From contig NZ_JBITDV010000001.1 of the NCBI RefSeq assembly GCF_044454545.1, forward strand, positions 1 to 64,000: a DNA stretch of 64,000 nt. The letters run 5' to 3'. Positions 16,236 through 24,502 of this stretch are shown here, piece by piece. A model generated the notes under the pieces. The model did no database searches and was not told the origin of the DNA. It saw nothing but the letters and a program-made list of their open reading frames with translations. Position 1 is the first letter of the stretch. Each line of letters begins with the position of its first letter. The DNA comes from Cryptosporangium sp044454545 (GTDB lineage Bacteria > Actinomycetota > Actinomycetes > Mycobacteriales > Cryptosporangiaceae). Position numbers and translations under genes: made by a program.

Positions 16236-17168
16236 TCAGTCCCGCTCGAACAGGCCGCCGCGCGTCACGAAGACGGCCGACAGCGCGAGGGCGATGACGA
16301 GCAACAGCAGCGAGATCGCCGCCGCGCCGTTGAAATCGTTCTGCTGGAACGCGTACTGGTAGGCGAGCTGGTTGAGCGAGTAGTCGTTCGGCACGATCGC
16401 GTTGCTCGCCTGTGAGAGCAGCTGCGGCTCGACGAAGAGCTGGGTGCCGGCGGCCAGCGACATGATGCCCATGTACGAGATCCACTTGCGCAGCATCGGC
16501 AGCTGGATGTTCCAGGCGATCTGCACCGGGCTCGCGCCGTCCATCCGCGCGGCCTCCATCACCTCGTCGCTGATGTTGTTCAGAGCGCCGTACATGATGA
16601 CGATCCAGCCGCCGGCCCCGGTCCAGAACGCGACGATCGCGAAGATCACCGGCAAGTTGCCCGGGTTGATGACCTCCACGAAACTCTCGAAGCCGAACAG
16701 GTGCAGCAGGCCGGCGACCGGACTGACCGTCGGGTCGAGCACGAACAGCCACAGCAACACGCTCGACGCACCGGCCAGGGCGCCGGGCAGGTAGAAGACG
16801 AACCGCAGCGTCCGGCTCAGCCAGCGGACCGCGATCGCGTGCACCACGATCGCCAGCAGCGTCACCAGCACCACCAGCGAGACGAGCCAGATGAGCAGGT
16901 AGAACGCCACGTGGGTGACCGCGGGCCAGAAGCGGAAGTCGTCGACCACCTTGGAGAAGTTGGCGAGCCCGGCGAAGCCTCCCTCGGCGTCGGTGAAGGC
17001 CAGGAAGATCGCGTAGGTCGCGGGCAGCACGCCGAACGCCAGCGCGAGGATCGCGTAGATCGAGATGAAGCCGTAACTCATCGTGTTGCGGCGCCGGGCG
17101 GGCGGCCGGCCGGCCACCCGCCCCGTCGCCGCGGCGACCCCGTGGGCCGCCTCGTCGACTACCGTCAT
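16236..17168 (-). CDS. Sugar ABC transporter permease (MalF type)
   Basis: The 310-residue protein has a cytoplasmic N-terminus rich in alanine and arginine, about six membrane helices, and the EAA loop EAARMDGASPVQIAWNIQLPM. The ATG at 17168 overlaps the binding-protein stop (ATGA), which fixes the start; a later ATG before the first helix (MSYGF) is possible but less likely. It forms the importer with the 15354 and 17165 products. Confidence 0.88.
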   Translation of the reverse strand: MTVVDEAAHGVAAATGRVAGRPPARRRNTMSYGFISIYAILALAFGVLPATYAIFLAFTDAEGGFAGLANFSKVVDDFRFWPAVTHVAFYLLIWLVSLVVLVTLLAIVVHAIAVRWLSRTLRFVFYLPGALAGASSVLLWLFVLDPTVSPVAGLLHLFGFESFVEVINPGNLPVIFAIVAFWTGAGGWIVIMYGALNNISDEVMEAARMDGASPVQIAWNIQLPMLRKWISYMGIMSLAAGTQLFVEPQLLSQASNAIVPNDYSLNQLAYQYAFQQNDFNGAAAISLLLLVIALALSAVFVTRGGLFERD

Positions 17169-18532
17169 TTGACCGTGTAGCCGTTCACCTGCGCCTGGTT
17201 CTTGATCGCCGTCTCCCACTCGGGGAGCAGCGAGACCAGGGACTTGCCGTCCGCGATCGCCGGCGTGATCGTCTTCGCCCAGACGGCTTCCTGGCTGAAG
17301 ACCCCGGATCCCCAGCCGTCCCAGATCGACGTCCCGGCCGTGACCACGGCCTGCAGGTCGGTGGCGTAGTAGCCACTGGTCTCCTGCTTCTGCACCCACT
17401 TCGCCGCGGCCGGTGCGTACGCCGGGTAGCCCGGAGCCACGTTCACCTGGTAGTCGTCGGCTGTCGTCACGAACCGGACGAAGGACTCGGCGGCCTTCAG
17501 GTTCTTCGAGTGGCTGCTGACGAACCAGGTGCCGCCGCCGACGTTGCCGGTCACGGCCTTCTCGCTGCCCCAGGCGGGCGGGGCGGCCACGCCGAGCTCG
17601 CCCTTGGGCACGTTGAGCGACTCGGGGTTGTTGAAGATCGCACCCGCGTACCAGGCCGGGCCAGGCATGAGGAGCACCTTGCCGGAGTACTTCTGCACGA
17701 ACTCCGGAGTGAACACGCTGACGTTCGGCGTCGTGCCGTTCTTGATCAGCATGTCGAGCATCGTGGCCGCGCGCTTGCACTGCTCACTGCTGGTGTCGAC
17801 GGTGACCGACTTCGGACCGGTGATGCCGTTCGCCTGGCACTTGCTGGCCCAGAAGAAGACCTCGGGCGTCCAGGCGTCGCCGACCGTGCCGACGATGTAT
17901 CCGGGGTGGTCCTTGGCGACCTTCTCGCCCAGCGCCTGGTACTCCTCCCAGGTCTTCGGAACCTGGTAGCCGAACTGGTCGAGCAGCTTCTTGTTGTACC
18001 AGAGCACGGCCTGGGCGAGGTCGTTGCGCAGGCAGTACACCTTGCCTTCGACGGTGCACGGGTTCAGGGCGCCGGTCGTGAACTGGTCGAGCGTCTCCTT
18101 CTTGACGAGCCCGTCGTTCAGCACGGCGGCGAAGGCCTGCTTGCCGTTGCTCTTCTGGCTGGCCCAGGCCGCGTCGTTGTTCTGCGACGAGAAGACGACG
18201 TCGGGCCACCCGCTCTGCGCGCGGTCGAAAAGCTGCACCTTCGTGCGGAACGAGTTCGAGCCGTTCGCGGACCCGTCGTAGGTGACGACCTTGATCGGGG
18301 TGCCGGGGTTGGCTTTCGTGAAGGCGTCGGCGGCCTTCGTGCGGTCGGCGTCGACCCAGACCGTGATCGTGGCCTTGTCGTCCTGCTTGACCTGCGGGAA
18401 GCCGTAGGTCCCCTCGGTGGCACCGCCGCCGCTGTTGCACGCGGTGAGCCCGAGGACGAGAGCGAGCGCTCCGGCGCTGCCGAGGGTCGCTAACCGGGAA
18501 CGGGAACGCTGAGCGGCTCTGAGCCGAACCAT
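17165..18532 (-). CDS. Sugar ABC transporter substrate-binding lipoprotein
   Basis: The 455-residue family-1 binding protein has a twin-basic N-terminus, a hydrophobic core and lipobox LTAC with lipidated C32. The body shows VLWYNKKLLDQFG and PGPAWYAG, typical of CUT1 binding proteins. Several cysteines (for example in NPCTVEGKVYCL) could form an extracellular disulfide. The ATG has AAGGA at 8 bases. It is the first gene of the sugar-acid operon, with a good promoter at 18584-18613. Confidence 0.9.
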   Translation of the reverse strand: MVRLRAAQRSRSRLATLGSAGALALVLGLTACNSGGGATEGTYGFPQVKQDDKATITVWVDADRTKAADAFTKANPGTPIKVVTYDGSANGSNSFRTKVQLFDRAQSGWPDVVFSSQNNDAAWASQKSNGKQAFAAVLNDGLVKKETLDQFTTGALNPCTVEGKVYCLRNDLAQAVLWYNKKLLDQFGYQVPKTWEEYQALGEKVAKDHPGYIVGTVGDAWTPEVFFWASKCQANGITGPKSVTVDTSSEQCKRAATMLDMLIKNGTTPNVSVFTPEFVQKYSGKVLLMPGPAWYAGAIFNNPESLNVPKGELGVAAPPAWGSEKAVTGNVGGGTWFVSSHSKNLKAAESFVRFVTTADDYQVNVAPGYPAYAPAAAKWVQKQETSGYYATDLQAVVTAGTSIWDGWGSGVFSQEAVWAKTITPAIADGKSLVSLLPEWETAIKNQAQVNGYTVK

Positions 18533-18583
18533 GTCGCTGTCCTTTTCTGATCGTCGTCCTTGACGCCAAGATCGCGGGGCCGA

Positions 18584-18613
18584 AATATAAGGTCACACGT
18601 ATGATGTTTGCAA
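18584..18613 (-). promoter_or_regulatory. Promoter of the sugar-acid operon with embedded palindrome
   Basis: On the minus strand TTGCAA (18608-18613) and TATATT (18584-18589) are separated by 18 bases, a good housekeeping-type promoter for the gene starting at 18532. The spacer contains TCACACGTATGA (18593-18604), a near-palindrome matching its reverse complement at 10 of 12 positions. An operator here would block polymerase directly. The FadR-type regulator at 11278 is the obvious candidate binder. Confidence 0.6.
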
Positions 18614-18681
18614 GTAGGGGGAGGTGGGGGCGGTGCGAAACCGGTTTGCGGCCGTGTCGGGGGCTCGGGAACGCCGGGGTC

Positions 18682-18750
18682 CTCGGGATCGCCGGGATCC
18701 TCGGGATCGCCGGGATCCCCGCCGTTCGTGGGGCCCCCGCCGTTCGTGGG
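18682..18750. repeat. 18-base-period tandem repeat
   Basis: CTCGGGATCGCCGGGATC occurs twice in perfect tandem (18682-18717). CCCGCCGTTCGTGGG then occurs twice at the same 18-base spacing (18718-18732 and 18736-18750). The shared period suggests replication slippage of one ancestral unit. Confidence 0.7.
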
Positions 18751-19131
18751 CCCTCGCCGTCCTTGGGTCCGGCTCCGGCGGCGAGGCGCCCGTGATCCGG
18801 CCCGCACGCCGTGGACCGACCTGGCCGGGCGCGCCGCCTGGGCGCGGTTCGAGGGAAGGCGTCCGGGGAAGGCCCGGGCGCGTGCCCGGCGTCCTCCGCA
18901 GCCGGCGGGTCTCGACCCGACGCCGGGCCGGTGCCTGCCGCGCCGCTCCTGGCGGCTCCGCGGGGTCGTCGGCCCCGGCGCCGCGATGCTGATCCACCCG
19001 GGTGGCGCGGGGTGACCTCGTAGGCGGCGATCCGGACGAGATCGGGTCTGACGTGCCGCCGGTCGGGCCGGACCGACCCACCCGCCCGACGTCGTCCGGG
19101 CCCGCGACCCCACCGGCCGCCCGGGTATCCA

Positions 19132-19345
19132 GGCGGCGGGCGGGTGCCTGCGGAGCCCGAGTCGCTAGCGCCGGGTGACCTACGCCCCGCGGTCCACCCC
19201 GGCAGGCTGCGGGTTCGGTGGCGGCGGGCGGGTGCCTGCGGAGCCCGAGCCGCTAACGTCGCCGGGCGCTCCGCGGCCTGCCTCCGCGGCCTGCGGTCCG
19301 CTGGCGGGAGGCGGGTGCCTGCAGGGGTCTGAGCCGCCGACGTCG
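19132..19345. repeat. Three degenerate direct repeats containing GCGGGTGCCTGC
   Basis: The core GCGGGTGCCTGC followed by GGAGCCCGAG-like sequence and CCGCTAACG-like sequence appears at 19140, 19228 and 19311 (start of core). The first two copies are nearly identical over about 40 bases; the third is more diverged. Confidence 0.6.
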
Positions 19346-19819
19346 ACGGCGGCCCACGGTCTGCGTCCGTCGGCGACGCTCCGCGGTCAGCGCCCCGCGC
19401 GGCCGACGACCCGTGACCGGTGGCCCCGCTGCCCGCGCCCTGCGGCCGGTCGGCCCACGGCCCGCTGCCCGATGCCGGCGGCCCGCAGCCGGCGGCCCGC
19501 AGCCGGTGGCCGGTGCCCCCGCCCGTGACCTGCGGCCGGTGGCCCTACTGCGCGCTGCGCGGCCCGCTGTCCGCGACCTGCGACCCCGCGACCCGCGTCC
19601 CCCGAAGAATGCGCGGCTCGTTGCCGTCGGGACGACGGCGGCGGTGGGGTGTCCGCGACGGCCGCGTCCGGGCCGCGCCGACCGGCGGCTGCTACGTCCG
19701 ACAGCCGGTCGCGCCGGTGGCGCCGCAGCCCACGGTGACGACCACGGCGGAGCGCACGGGCCACCACCCGCCGTAGGCACCGGCCCACGCGGGCCGGAAC
19801 CGACGGCGGGTGGCGCTTG

Positions 19820-21325
19820 TCAGGCGATCCCGGCCACGGACTGCGGCTCGGCCACGCCGTCGGCCGCGGCGCCGGCACCCGCGGCGCCGGCACCCGCCTC
19901 GCCGTCGGCCGCCTCGGCCGCCTCGGCCGGGTCGGTGCGGTCACGCGGAACGAGGAACGCGACCGGGACCGACAGCACGGCGATCGCGCTGCAGACCCAC
20001 CAGGCGTAGTGGAATCCTTGCGTCAACGCGAACGGCAACGCGGCTCCGCCGGCCAGCACCGTGGCGGTGTGCGTCGTGGCCACGGTGCTGGCGATCGCGA
20101 CTCCGAGAGCACCCCCGATCTGCTGAGCCGTGTTGAGCAGACCGGACGCGACTCCGGCCTGCGGTTCGGCGACTCCGGCGAGACCGGCGACCGAGATCGG
20201 GATGAATCCGAACGCGGTCCCGGCGCCCGTGAGGACGAGCGGCCCGGCGAGGTCCGGCCAGAAGTGGCCGTCGACGGGAACGCGGGTGATCCAGGCGATG
20301 CCGCCGGCGATCATTCCCATTCCGACGGCCATGACGGCTCCGGCGCCGATCCTGGTCGTGAGGAACTGGGAGACCCCCGCCAGCGCGATCGACATGAGCG
20401 ACGTCGCCAGCCACGCCAGACCCGTCTGCAGCGCGGTGAAGCCCAGCACCTGCTGCAGGTAGAGCGTCCCGATGAAGAGGAAGGCGTAGAAGCTGCCACC
20501 CAGCGCGAGCCCGACGAGGTTGGCGCCGCCGACGGAGCGGTTCGCGAGCAGGCGCAGCGGCAGCAACGGCTCGGCCACGCGGGCTTCGATCACGAAGAAC
20601 GCGAGCAGGAGGAGCCCGGACACCGCGAGCAGGCCGAGGGTGCGTGCCGTCGCCCAGCCCTCGTCCGGTGCGGTGGAAATCGCGTACACCCCCAGGAGGA
20701 GACCGGCGGTGACGGTAGCGGCGCCGCGCAGGTCGTAGTGACGGGTCGCGGTCTCCCGCCGGGACTCGGGCACGACCCGGAAGGCCAGTGCGATGGCGGC
20801 GAGCCCGATGGGGACGTTGAGGTAGAAGATGTACTCCCAGCTGCCGTAGCGGGTCAGGGCGCCACCCGCGAGCAGACCGACGGTGGCACCGGCAGCGGCC
20901 AGCGCCCCCCAGACGCCGAGCGCCCGGTTCCGCTCCGCGCCCTCGCGGAAGATCGTGAGGACGAGGGAGAGCCCGGCCGGGAGGACGACGGCCGCACCGG
21001 CGCCCTGGACCGCCCGGAAGACGACGAGAAGCAGCGAGTCCTCACTGAGTGCGCAGGCCAGCGAGGCCGCGGTGAACAGGGCCATCCCGGCGATGAACAT
21101 GCGGCGCCGGCCGAGGAGGTCGGCGGCGCGGCCTCCTAGGAGGAGCAGCCCACCGAAGGAGAGCCCGTACGCGGTGACGACCCACTGGAGGCCGGACTCG
21201 GAGAACTCGAGGTCGTGGCCGATGGTGGGCAGGGCGACGTTGACGATCGTCAGGTCGACGATCGTCATGAAATATCCGAGGGCGAGTACGCCGAACGCAC
21301 GCCAGCGGTGAACCGAGGTGGTCAT
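19820..21325 (-). CDS. MFS multidrug exporter, DHA2 (EmrB/QacA) family
   Basis: The 501-residue protein has the 14-helix DHA2 pattern. Motif D1-like IVDLTIVNVALPTIG is in helix 1, motif A-like GGRAADLLGRRRMF in loop 2-3, and antiporter motif C (GATVGLLAGGALT) in helix 5. The ATG at 21325 has GGAGGAAC upstream; an in-frame ATG at 21478 lies inside the upstream SDR gene and is unlikely. The C-terminal 35 residues are low-complexity Ala/Gly/Asp. It follows the SDR gene by 34 bases, so the two are probably co-transcribed and controlled through the inverted repeat at 22108-22134. Confidence 0.9.
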   Translation of the reverse strand: MTTSVHRWRAFGVLALGYFMTIVDLTIVNVALPTIGHDLEFSESGLQWVVTAYGLSFGGLLLLGGRAADLLGRRRMFIAGMALFTAASLACALSEDSLLLVVFRAVQGAGAAVVLPAGLSLVLTIFREGAERNRALGVWGALAAAGATVGLLAGGALTRYGSWEYIFYLNVPIGLAAIALAFRVVPESRRETATRHYDLRGAATVTAGLLLGVYAISTAPDEGWATARTLGLLAVSGLLLLAFFVIEARVAEPLLPLRLLANRSVGGANLVGLALGGSFYAFLFIGTLYLQQVLGFTALQTGLAWLATSLMSIALAGVSQFLTTRIGAGAVMAVGMGMIAGGIAWITRVPVDGHFWPDLAGPLVLTGAGTAFGFIPISVAGLAGVAEPQAGVASGLLNTAQQIGGALGVAIASTVATTHTATVLAGGAALPFALTQGFHYAWWVCSAIAVLSVPVAFLVPRDRTDPAEAAEAADGEAGAGAAGAGAAADGVAEPQSVAGIA

Positions 21326-21359
21326 GGGAGGTTCCTCCGCGTCCGGCGCGGGCGCGGCG

Positions 21360-22088
21360 TCATCGACCGGCCCCGGCGAACAGGGCGAGGTTCGCTCGCT
21401 CCAGGTTCTTGACCTGACCGGCGTCCCACCCGGCGGTCGCGCCCGCGGAGAGGGGGTCGGGAAAGATGTCTTCCGCACCGGCTTCGAATCCGTTGAGGAT
21501 CGCGCGGGCGACCTCGTCGGCGGGGGTCTTGGGCAGGTCGAGATCCCTGATCATGTCGGTGTCGATGGGGCCGGCGTAGACGCCGTGCACGGACACCCCC
21601 GACGCCAGGAGCAGCGCGCGCTGCGACTGGGTGAGCGAGGCGGCGGCGGCCTTCGAGACGGCGTAGGACGGCATGACGGGAACCGGTGCGATCGCTCCCA
21701 GCGACAGCACGTTCACGATCGAACCCTCGGCGCGGATCAGGTGCGGGAGGAACGCCGAGGTCACGGCGTACGGACCGTAGAGATTGACGGCGAGGTGAGC
21801 GTCGAGTGCCCGTCGATCCTCGAGCTGATCGGTCACGGAGACGCCGGCGTTGTTGACGAGGACGTCGAGGTCGTCGATCCGTGCCGCGGCCGCCGCGATG
21901 TCGGTGGGGTCGGTGACGTCGAGCTGGACGGCGGTGACCCGTGGGTCGGCGTGGGGCAGCGGACTGCGCATCCCCGCGTATACCTTGCTCGCCCCGCGTC
22001 GCAGGGCTTCGTCGACGAGGCTGAGCCCCAGCCCGCGATTCGCTCCGGTGACGAGGAAGATCTTGTCGGCAGTCGTGCGGCCGGTCAT
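21360..22088 (-). CDS. Short-chain dehydrogenase/reductase
   Basis: The 242-residue classical SDR has the cofactor motif TGANRGLG near the N-terminus, NNAG, catalytic Ser in VLSLGAIA and YAVSK with the Tyr/Lys pair. The ATG at 22088 has GGAG upstream. The substrate is unknown. Pairing with an exporter and a strong upstream operator suggests an inducible detoxification unit, by analogy with many TetR-controlled SDR/MFS pairs; the regulator itself is not adjacent. Confidence 0.88.
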   Translation of the reverse strand: MTGRTTADKIFLVTGANRGLGLSLVDEALRRGASKVYAGMRSPLPHADPRVTAVQLDVTDPTDIAAAAARIDDLDVLVNNAGVSVTDQLEDRRALDAHLAVNLYGPYAVTSAFLPHLIRAEGSIVNVLSLGAIAPVPVMPSYAVSKAAAASLTQSQRALLLASGVSVHGVYAGPIDTDMIRDLDLPKTPADEVARAILNGFEAGAEDIFPDPLSAGATAGWDAGQVKNLERANLALFAGAGR

Positions 22089-22107
22089 GGTGGACTCCTG
22101 CTCCTGG

Positions 22108-22134
22108 CGGTGTCTGACAACGAGGTAGACACCG
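22108..22134. promoter_or_regulatory. Perfect 8-base inverted repeat CGGTGTCT-N11-AGACACCG, candidate operator
   Basis: Both arms are exact complements over 8 bases with an 11-base spacer, 20 bases upstream of the SDR start. The layout is that of a TetR- or MarR-type operator. No such regulator is encoded next to it. Confidence 0.6.
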
Positions 22135-22176
22135 CGTCCGCGCGGGAGTGGTCCGTCGGCCGCCGACGGAATGGGT

Positions 22177-22413
22177 CTAAGCGATGAGGTCGGTGTCGAT
22201 CTCGTTGATCTTGACCAGGACCCCGTCGGGTGTGCGCAATTGGAGTTGCCGGCCGAATCCTTCCGCGGCCGTCGCCCGGGCGATGTCGACGCCCTCCGCA
22301 CGGGCGACGTCTTCCACGGTCTCCAGGCGGGTCATCGACTGGAAGTTCAGTCCTCTCTCGTCGCGGACGCCCGGGCCCGTCCGAAGGGTCAGCCGCTGCG
22401 CCGGTTCGCCCAC
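22177..22413 (-). pseudogene. C-terminal remnant of a VOC (glyoxalase) family protein
   Basis: The 78-codon frame ends with GRQLQLRTPDGVLVKINE, which matches the last strand region of VOC-family proteins (usual form DPDGxLVEL). It is preceded by an alpha-helix with AEGVDI. The first half of the usual 120-130 residue protein is absent, and the 5' end overlaps the small basic protein gene by 25 bases. A truncated gene is the simplest reading; a short functional protein is possible. Confidence 0.5.
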
Positions 22414-22616
22414 TGACGCTGGCCGGCGACCGGTCCCCGGTTGCCGACCTTGCTCCCGCCGGAGCCGGGCGGACTCGCGGGGGCGCCGCGCTTGCCCTTC
22501 GCCCGGCGCGCCGCCCGGTTCAGGAACTCCTCCTCCGGTTCCGCCTCGGCGTCGTCGGCCACGGCCGCCACGTCCGGGGCGTCCGGCACGTCCTGGGGCT
22601 CGACATCGTCAGCCAT
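22389..22616 (-). CDS. Small conserved acidic-basic protein
   Basis: The 75-residue protein begins with an acidic half (many D and E), then FLNRAARRAKGKRG and ends GPVAGQRQWANRRSG. I recall this tail pattern (NRAARRAKGK, QRQWxNRRSG) in short actinobacterial hypothetical proteins. The ATG at 22616 has TAGGAG close upstream, and a possible -10 TAGGGT lies about 35 bases before the start. Function unknown; the basic tail may bind nucleic acid. Confidence 0.65.
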   Translation of the reverse strand: MADDVEPQDVPDAPDVAAVADDAEAEPEEEFLNRAARRAKGKRGAPASPPGSGGSKVGNRGPVAGQRQWANRRSG

Positions 22617-22679
22617 CGCATGCTCCTACGGAAATCGCTCGAATGTGCCGATCAGACCCTACAACCGGCCCTCCCGACG

Positions 22680-23540
22680 TCAGCATCGCGGCTGGTCGGC
22701 CCCCGGCACGTCGACGTCGACCGCCTCGACCCGACCGGCGCGGACTCCGGTCTCGGACGGCTGCCAGCTGTTGGCCGTGAGCAGGTACAGGGTCCGTCCG
22801 TCGGCGCCGCCCAGCGTGCAGTCGGCCGGTGCCCGGTCGCCGACCTCGATCCGGTCGGTGACGTCGCCTCCCTCGGTCACGCGCAGGAACCGCCCGTTGC
22901 TGATGTCCGCCACCCAGACGCCGCTCTCGACGTCGACGCACAGGCCGTCCGGGGTGGCGCCGGCCGGCAGCGGTGCCCAGACCCGTTTGTCGAGCAGGTC
23001 CCCGGCGTCCGCGATCGTGAACGCCGTCAGCCGTGCCGCCCACGTTTCGGCGACGACGAGAGTGCGCGATCCGGGCAGCACCACCGAGCCGTTCGGGAAC
23101 ACCAGATCGTCGCGCACGATCCGCGCGTCACCGTTGGGCTCCAGCACGAAGATCGGACCGGGGCGCTGCGGAGCGTCCGCATAGAGGTCGTAACCGAAAC
23201 CACCGACGTAGGCGCGGCCGTCGCCGTCGACGACCATGTCGTTGATCGGGGCATCGGTGTAGCCGGACAGATCGGCGAAGACGCTCTGGGTTCCGGCCGG
23301 GTCGACCCGGATCACCAGCCGGCGGGTCATCGAACTGACGAGCAGGGAGCCGTCGGAAGCCCAGCCGAGGCCGGACGGCTGGTCGTCGATGCGGGCGACG
23401 ATCTCCGGCGGCTTCCCGGAGACCGGGTCGGCCCGGAAGATCTCGCCGGTGTGCATGTCGGAGAACCAGAGCCGTCCGTCCCTCCAGCGGGCGCCCTCGG
23501 GGAACCGGAGTCCGTCGTACACCACCGTGGGAGCGCTCAA
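22680..23540 (-). CDS. SMP-30/gluconolactonase-family sugar lactonase
   Basis: The 286-residue six-bladed beta-propeller shows LRFPEGARW (metal-ligand Glu), a central INDMVVDGDG, PNGSVV and PDGLCVDVESGVWVA, the usual metal-site and active-site stretches of the SMP-30 family. It hydrolyses sugar lactones or related cyclic esters. The start is a TTG overlapping the permease stop (TTGA). As last gene of the ribose-type importer operon it probably processes the imported compound. Confidence 0.85.
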   Translation of the reverse strand: MSAPTVVYDGLRFPEGARWRDGRLWFSDMHTGEIFRADPVSGKPPEIVARIDDQPSGLGWASDGSLLVSSMTRRLVIRVDPAGTQSVFADLSGYTDAPINDMVVDGDGRAYVGGFGYDLYADAPQRPGPIFVLEPNGDARIVRDDLVFPNGSVVLPGSRTLVVAETWAARLTAFTIADAGDLLDKRVWAPLPAGATPDGLCVDVESGVWVADISNGRFLRVTEGGDVTDRIEVGDRAPADCTLGGADGRTLYLLTANSWQPSETGVRAGRVEAVDVDVPGADQPRC

Positions 23541-24502
23541 CGCAAGGCCTTTCCGAGTCGGACCACGCCGCGACGCAGGCCGGGCGCGTCGACGGCGACC
23601 ACCCCCGCGAGCAGCAGGGCATAGAACAGCTGACTGACGTACGTGGGCAGCGCGGCCACCGTCACGATCTGGGCCAGGAACGCGATCGTCAGCGCCCCGG
23701 CGAGCAGGCCCAGGACGCTTCCCCGCCCGCCGGCCAGCGAGACGCCGCCGAGCAGGGCCGCCACGGCCGCGAGGATCAGCGGCTGGACCCCCGGGTCGGG
23801 GTTGGCCGAGCCGAGGCTGAAGTTCAGCAGCGCACCGCCACCGGCCGCGAGCAGACCGGAGAGCGCGAACAGGCCGACGAGCAACCGGTCGTCGCGTACG
23901 CCGGAGACCCGGCTCGCCCGCCGGTCGCCGCCGATCGCCCGGATCTCCCGTCCCCAGCGGGTACCGGCCAGAACAACGGCCAACAGCACGAAGACGACGA
24001 GGACGAGCAGGCTGCGCGGGGAGAACACCTGGAGGATCGGCCGGTCCACCCAGAGCGTGACGCCGGCGTTGTCGAACGTCTTGCTCAAGCCTCCCGACAG
24101 GGAGCTGGTCAGCCCCAGCAGGCTGATGTAGGTCGCCAGCGTCACCGGCATCGACGAGATGCGGAACCGCGCGATGATGACGCCCTGCACGACGCCGACG
24201 GCGACTCCGGCGGCCAGTGCCAGGGCCAGACCGAGCGTCCAGTGCCCCTGCCCGTAGGTCACCGCGAGCATCCCGCCGAACGCGTAGGTGCCGACGACGG
24301 AGAGGTCGAACTCGCCGGCGATCATCGTCAGCCCGAGCGCCAGGATCAGCGGCCCCAGCCGGGCCAGCACCTGCAGCGCGTTGTAGGCGTCGAACGGCGT
24401 CAGCAGCTGGCCGGTACGCAGCGGGAGGGCCAGGAAGAGGACGATCGTGACGCCGAGCGCGACGCCGGGAACGAGCACTTCGGGCCGGGAATGCCGGATC
24501 AT
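23537..24502 (-). CDS. Ribose-type sugar ABC permease (second subunit)
   Basis: The 321-residue CUT2 permease has about nine hydrophobic segments and signature stretches LGLTMIAGEFDLSV (near 60) and GGVSLAGGRGSVLG. The ATG at 24502 overlaps the stop of the preceding permease gene. Two different CUT2 permeases in one operon point to a heterodimeric channel, as in autoinducer-2 or rhamnose importers. Confidence 0.88.
   Translation of the reverse strand: MIRHSRPEVLVPGVALGVTIVLFLALPLRTGQLLTPFDAYNALQVLARLGPLILALGLTMIAGEFDLSVVGTYAFGGMLAVTYGQGHWTLGLALALAAGVAVGVVQGVIIARFRISSMPVTLATYISLLGLTSSLSGGLSKTFDNAGVTLWVDRPILQVFSPRSLLVLVVFVLLAVVLAGTRWGREIRAIGGDRRASRVSGVRDDRLLVGLFALSGLLAAGGGALLNFSLGSANPDPGVQPLILAAVAALLGGVSLAGGRGSVLGLLAGALTIAFLAQIVTVAALPTYVSQLFYALLLAGVVAVDAPGLRRGVVRLGKALR

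Larger units (their letters stand above)
18615..19819. repeat. Non-coding, repeat-rich GC stretch of about 1.2 kb
   Basis: No reading frame here resembles a known protein; the open frames on both strands are glycine/proline/arginine-rich, as expected from base composition. The stretch holds 18-base tandem repeats (18682-18750), three degenerate copies of a block of about 40 bases at 83-88 base spacing (near 19132, 19220 and 19304), and short CCGGCGGCCCGCAG repeats near 19470-19510. It may be slipped or decayed sequence between two leftward transcription units. I see no promoter or RNA gene that I can support. Confidence 0.55.

Noticed and set aside
18601..19015. Collagen-like Gly/Pro/Ser open frames on both strands
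   Set aside because: They arise from the 18-base repeats, lack a ribosome-binding site, overlap the promoter of the leftward operon and match no family I know.
22177..22413. A complete small gene of unknown function
   Set aside because: Its last 40 residues match only the end of VOC proteins, so I list it as a remnant instead.
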